Shown here: one piece after another, positions 4,744-6,201 of the stretch
Position numbering within the stretch: position 1 is the stretch's first letter
Layout of the letters: each line of letters opens with the position of its first letter
DNA from: JANNHP01 sp031404455
GTDB taxonomy: Bacteria; Planctomycetota; JAJSAM01; JAJVHW01
Reading direction: 5' to 3'
Length of the DNA: 6,201 nucleotides
NCBI GenBank assembly: GCA_031404455.1
Contig: JANNHP010000120.1
Coordinates: forward strand, 1-6,201
The notes under the pieces: generated by a model
The model's input: only the letters and a program-made list of their open reading frames with translations
Databases searched by the model: none
What the model was told of the DNA's origin: nothing
Translations under genes and position numbers: made by a program

Positions 4744-6201
4744 CTAACGAGTCGTGGAGACGATCCGGGTCTGCGATCCGGAATTGCCCGGGACCGCACG
4801 GGTGACGACGAACTCGAGGAGGCCGTCGCCGGTGACGTCGCCGATCGCGAGCGCGTCGCCGTCGAGATGGTCTCCGGAAGTCTCCGCCGAGGCCAGGAGG
4901 GGGTCGAGGGTCCGTCGGTAGACACCCTCCTGGCCGCCGGAGCTCTCGTTACGAAGGATGCGGAGCGCAAGCTGCGTGCCGCCAGGCGCCGAAGCGGCGA
5001 GGAGCACGAGATCGAGGTCGCCGTCGCGGTCGGCGTCCTCGAAGCGGACCAGGCTCGCCTGGAGCGCATTGGCGCCGACGGGAACGGGGAGTGTCGCCGC
5101 GGTGACGTCCTCGACGCTCCCTCCCGGCACTGACAACCATCGGAGCAGGCGGAGGGCGGATCCGCCCGGCGCCTGAGCCTGCGCGACCGCGATCGAACCG
5201 AGGGCGTTGCCGTCGGGGAAGCCCGTGGCGCCGATGGCGACGGCGTCGCCGCGGAGATCGAGGCCCAAGGCGGTGAACTTCGGGGTCACGTCGACGACCA
5301 GGGCCCCGGTCTTCAGGTCGTAGCCCTGCAGCGCGACCTGCAGCGACGAGATGGGCACCGGCGCCGAGGACTGCGTGAAGCGCTGCTCGACCGTGCGGTT
5401 GGAGAGCACGGCCACGTCCAGCTTCCCGTCGTCGTCGAGGTCGCCGATCGCGAGGCGCTGTCCGGTGAACGGCGTGAACCAGCCCTTGCACGGCCGTCCG
5501 TACTGGGCGTTGCAGTGGGGGAGGTCGATGCCCGGCGGCGCGCTGGCCAAGCTGAACGTCACCGCTTGCTTGTGCGGGAACGCGTTCACTTCGAAGCGGA
5601 AGCGGCCGAGCCCGCCGCGCGCCGCCTTGTCCCAGACGAACCTCCTCGATCCGCCGAAGTAGAACGCGTACGGGTAATCGATGGAGATGGACAACCTCGA
5701 GTAGCCGTGGGCGTAGACGCCGCCGATCGAGCCGTTGGCGTTCGCGCCGTTGTCGTCCTTCACCTCGTCGTGGGTGAGGACGATCTCCGGCGGGCCCGAG
5801 CCGCTCCGGTCGATGTCCCCGACCCAGAGGTCGAGACCGCGCCAGTCGTCGGAGACGTACTCCACGCCGCCGCCGGGCGTGTACAGGCCGAACGTCTTCA
5901 TCCTCCGGACCGGCGCCATGACGTCGAGCGTGCGGTCGCGGAGCACGCGGTCCGCGGCGTTCGCGCCCGTGCCGCCGCGCGCCTCGTTCATCAGGATGCG
6001 CGTGTGGCTGCGGCCGGCGGGCGGCACCGTGAGCGAGTTGGTCGCGAGGACGAGGTCCGCGAAGCCGTCGCCGTCGATGTCCGCGGCGACGACGCGGTCC
6101 GCGCGCCAGTCGTCGGCGCCCGCGGCGGGCATCACCGCTGCGGTCGCGTTCGAGAAGACGCCGCGGCCGTCGTTGCGCAGGATGCGCGTCTCGGACGTCG
6201 C
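4744..6201 (-). CDS. FG-GAP beta-propeller protein, C-terminal 485 codons (5' end outside the window)
   Basis: The frame is open to the window edge, so this is the 3' part of a larger gene. In-frame GTG (6135) and ATG (6132) codons are internal: the residues upstream of them (ATSETRILRNDGRGVFSN) still align with the neighbour. The visible part matches residues about 691-1176 of the 1176-aa paralogue, roughly half identical by eye, and covers blades 2-7 plus the end of blade 1. With A1 as the first visible residue, calcium loops are at 41-49 (DIDGDGFAD), 254-262 (DLDDDGKLD), 389-397 (DADRDGDLD) and 455-463 (DVTGDGLLE). These are more canonical than in the paralogue. Cysteines are at 230 and 238. 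The missing N-terminus probably carries a signal peptide and perhaps PPC/TIG domains, by analogy. It lies 29 bases upstream of the paralogue. Confidence 0.9.
   Translation of the reverse strand, partial: ATSETRILRNDGRGVFSNATAAVMPAAGADDWRADRVVAADIDGDGFADLVLATNSLTVPPAGRSHTRILMNEARGGTGANAADRVLRDRTLDVMAPVRRMKTFGLYTPGGGVEYVSDDWRGLDLWVGDIDRSGSGPPEIVLTHDEVKDDNGANANGSIGGVYAHGYSRLSISIDYPYAFYFGGSRRFVWDKAARGGLGRFRFEVNAFPHKQAVTFSLASAPPGIDLPHCNAQYGRPCKGWFTPFTGQRLAIGDLDDDGKLDVAVLSNRTVEQRFTQSSAPVPISSLQVALQGYDLKTGALVVDVTPKFTALGLDLRGDAVAIGATGFPDGNALGSIAVAQAQAPGGSALRLLRWLSVPGGSVEDVTAATLPVPVGANALQASLVRFEDADRDGDLDLVLLAASAPGGTQLALRILRNESSGGQEGVYRRTLDPLLASAETSGDHLDGDALAIGDVTGDGLLEFVVTRAVPGNSGSQTRIVSTTR

Noticed and set aside
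2661..5069. 802-codon minus-strand open frame overlapping two genes in another frame
   Set aside because: The product is Arg/Pro/Ser-rich low-complexity sequence, crosses the gap between two well-supported genes and ignores their starts and stops. It is a GC shadow.
4744..6135. Start of the partial propeller gene at the GTG at 6135
   Set aside because: The frame stays open to base 6201, and the extra 22 codons (including TRILRNDG) align with the paralogue. The true start therefore lies outside the window.

Overview
This is a very GC-rich bacterial window in which every convincing gene lies on the minus strand. They read right to left as one close-packed cluster: (1) the C-terminal 485 codons of a large secreted repeat protein whose start lies beyond base 6201; (2) a complete 1176-residue paralogue of it; (3) a complete 337-residue secreted protein with a glycine-rich stretch and an acidic/lysine-rich tail. 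The gaps are only 29 and 62 bases, with no terminator or promoter-like element visible in them, so the three are probably co-transcribed. A very GC-rich non-coding stretch (about 88% G+C by my count) fills the left end.

The complete paralogue is a mosaic of export and surface modules. It has a Sec signal peptide, two clear and one degenerate PPC-like beta domains, three IPT/TIG immunoglobulin-like domains, and a C-terminal region that I parse as seven FG-GAP/VCBS-type repeats. Seven repeats would fit an integrin-like seven-bladed beta-propeller. Several repeats carry DxDxDGxxD calcium-binding loops. The partial upstream gene aligns with the propeller from the end of blade 1 to the C-terminus at roughly half identity by eye, so this is a tandem duplication that has since diverged. 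The third protein is exported too (signal peptide, no lipobox) but I do not recognise its family.

The organism cannot be named from this window. High GC, secreted alanine-rich proteins, and giant PPC/TIG/FG-GAP proteins recall environmental Planctomycetota, Myxococcota, Acidobacteriota or related candidate phyla; this is an inference only. All products look cell-surface or extracellular, and no enzyme active site, mobile element, RNA gene, CRISPR array or toxin/defence motif is visible.

The points most worth a second look are the tandem propeller paralogues with different degrees of calcium-loop decay, the four tandem Shine-Dalgarno-bearing repeats in front of the third gene, and the repeat-encoded low-complexity segments of the third protein. 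I did not find convincing evidence for a wholly new system.
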